This document shows, in pieces, positions 6,387 through 6,545 of a DNA stretch of 6,545 bases. Made by a program: the position numbers and the translations under genes. Source of the DNA: an uncultured Collinsella sp. (lineage in GTDB: Bacteria; Actinomycetota; Coriobacteriia; Coriobacteriales; Coriobacteriaceae); the NCBI GenBank assembly GCA_905197585.1, contig CAJJZO010000104.1:1-6545 (forward strand), given 5' to 3'. Below the pieces are notes generated by a model. That model did not search any database and had not been told where the DNA came from. It worked only from the letters and a program-made list of their open reading frames with translations. Positions within the stretch are counted from its first letter, which is position 1. Each line of letters starts with the position of its first letter.

Positions 6387-6442
6387 TAGTCATTGGGGAC
6401 GTTCTTGAATGACTAGTCGTTTAAGAACGTCCCCAATGACTA
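6387..6442. repeat. 56 bp element with perfect 20 bp inverted arms (REP/MITE-like)
   Basis: The left arm TAGTCATTGGGGACGTTCTT (6387-6406) is the exact reverse complement of the right arm (6423-6442). The 16 nt centre contains the palindrome GACTAGTC (6411-6418). The octamer AATGACTA occurs both in the centre (6408-6415) and at the end of the right arm (6435-6442), so the left end can pair with either. No T-run follows on either strand, which argues against an ordinary terminator. From memory, motifs with (T)TGGGGACGTTC are dispersed in Coriobacteriia and other gut genomes near Y1-type (IS200/RAYT) transposases. No transposase is encoded in this window. Confidence 0.75.
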
Positions 6443-6529
6443 TCTTGATAAGCGCGGAAACATCGCCAGTTGAGCATAAGTCAGCGAAAACGCCCCTAAG
6501 CGAGCAAGGTGACGTGAAAGAGGAGGGAA

Positions 6530-6545
6530 GCGTACTTCGGTACGC
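6530..6545 (+). other. cUUCGg tetraloop hairpin at the window edge
   Basis: GCGTAC TTCG GTACGC forms a perfect 6 bp stem closed by C-G around a TTCG loop, one of the most stable RNA tetraloops. It is preceded by purine-rich GAGGAGGGAAG. No T-run can be seen because the window ends here. It might belong to a leader, a structured RNA or a terminator continuing beyond the edge. Positions 6443-6529 show no supported gene. Confidence 0.5.

Noticed and set aside
4842..6389. 515-codon open frame on the plus strand opposite recQ
   Set aside because: It is antisense to a complete, motif-perfect RecQ. Its translation is rich in Ala, His, Arg and Val without recognisable domains, as expected for mirror frames in high-GC DNA.
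6387..6442. The 20 bp inverted repeat as a rho-independent terminator
   Set aside because: No T-run follows the stem on either strand, and it lies upstream of recQ rather than after a gene seen in the window.
6445..6480. TTGATA (6445-6450) with CATAAG (6475-6480) as a rightward promoter
   Set aside because: The spacer would be 24 bp and the -10 match is poor.

Overview
The window is high-GC bacterial DNA with classical Shine-Dalgarno sites, compact gene spacing and GC-rich intergenic hairpins. The gene set, together with a repeat containing TCATTGGGGACGTTC, suggests a gut actinobacterium of the Coriobacteriia, Collinsella-like. That is inference from gene content and memory of the group; no rRNA or other phylogenetic marker is present.

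Layout from left to right. Positions 1-146 hold a short tail with a 21-22 bp tandem repeat downstream of the first gene. A MetA-type homoserine O-acyltransferase lies on the minus strand (147-1073), with the active-site glutamate that marks acetyl-CoA users. A divergent intergenic region (1074-1283) carries the start signals of metA and of a plus-strand NAD-dependent L-2-hydroxyacid (lactate / hydroxyisocaproate-like) dehydrogenase (1284-2261). This gene ends in a convergent, extremely GC-rich intergenic region with C-runs of 9 and 12 and a rho-independent terminator.

The right two thirds is a minus-strand block transcribed right to left: recQ helicase (6296-4320), then a GntR/HutC-type regulator (4317-3562) only 2 bp after recQ, then, after a 144 bp gap, an FrlB-like SIS-domain sugar-phosphate deglycase/isomerase (3417-2449). 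The gap before the SIS gene holds a good sigma70-type promoter flanked by two near-identical 20 bp sites, each made of two copies of a decamer close to ATAGAACAAC. One site covers the predicted transcription start and the other lies upstream of the -35. This looks like a local circuit in which the neighbouring GntR protein represses the SIS gene.

The right edge (6297-6545) contains a perfect TATAAT for recQ, a 56 bp element with perfect 20 bp inverted arms (probably a dispersed REP/MITE-like element), and a cUUCGg tetraloop hairpin at the very end.

Four of the five genes are recognisable, ordinary families, and no wholly new multi-gene system is evident. The most informative novelties are the operator architecture, the G-quadruplex-prone convergent terminator region, the inverted-repeat element and the noncanonical active-site residues of the dehydrogenase.
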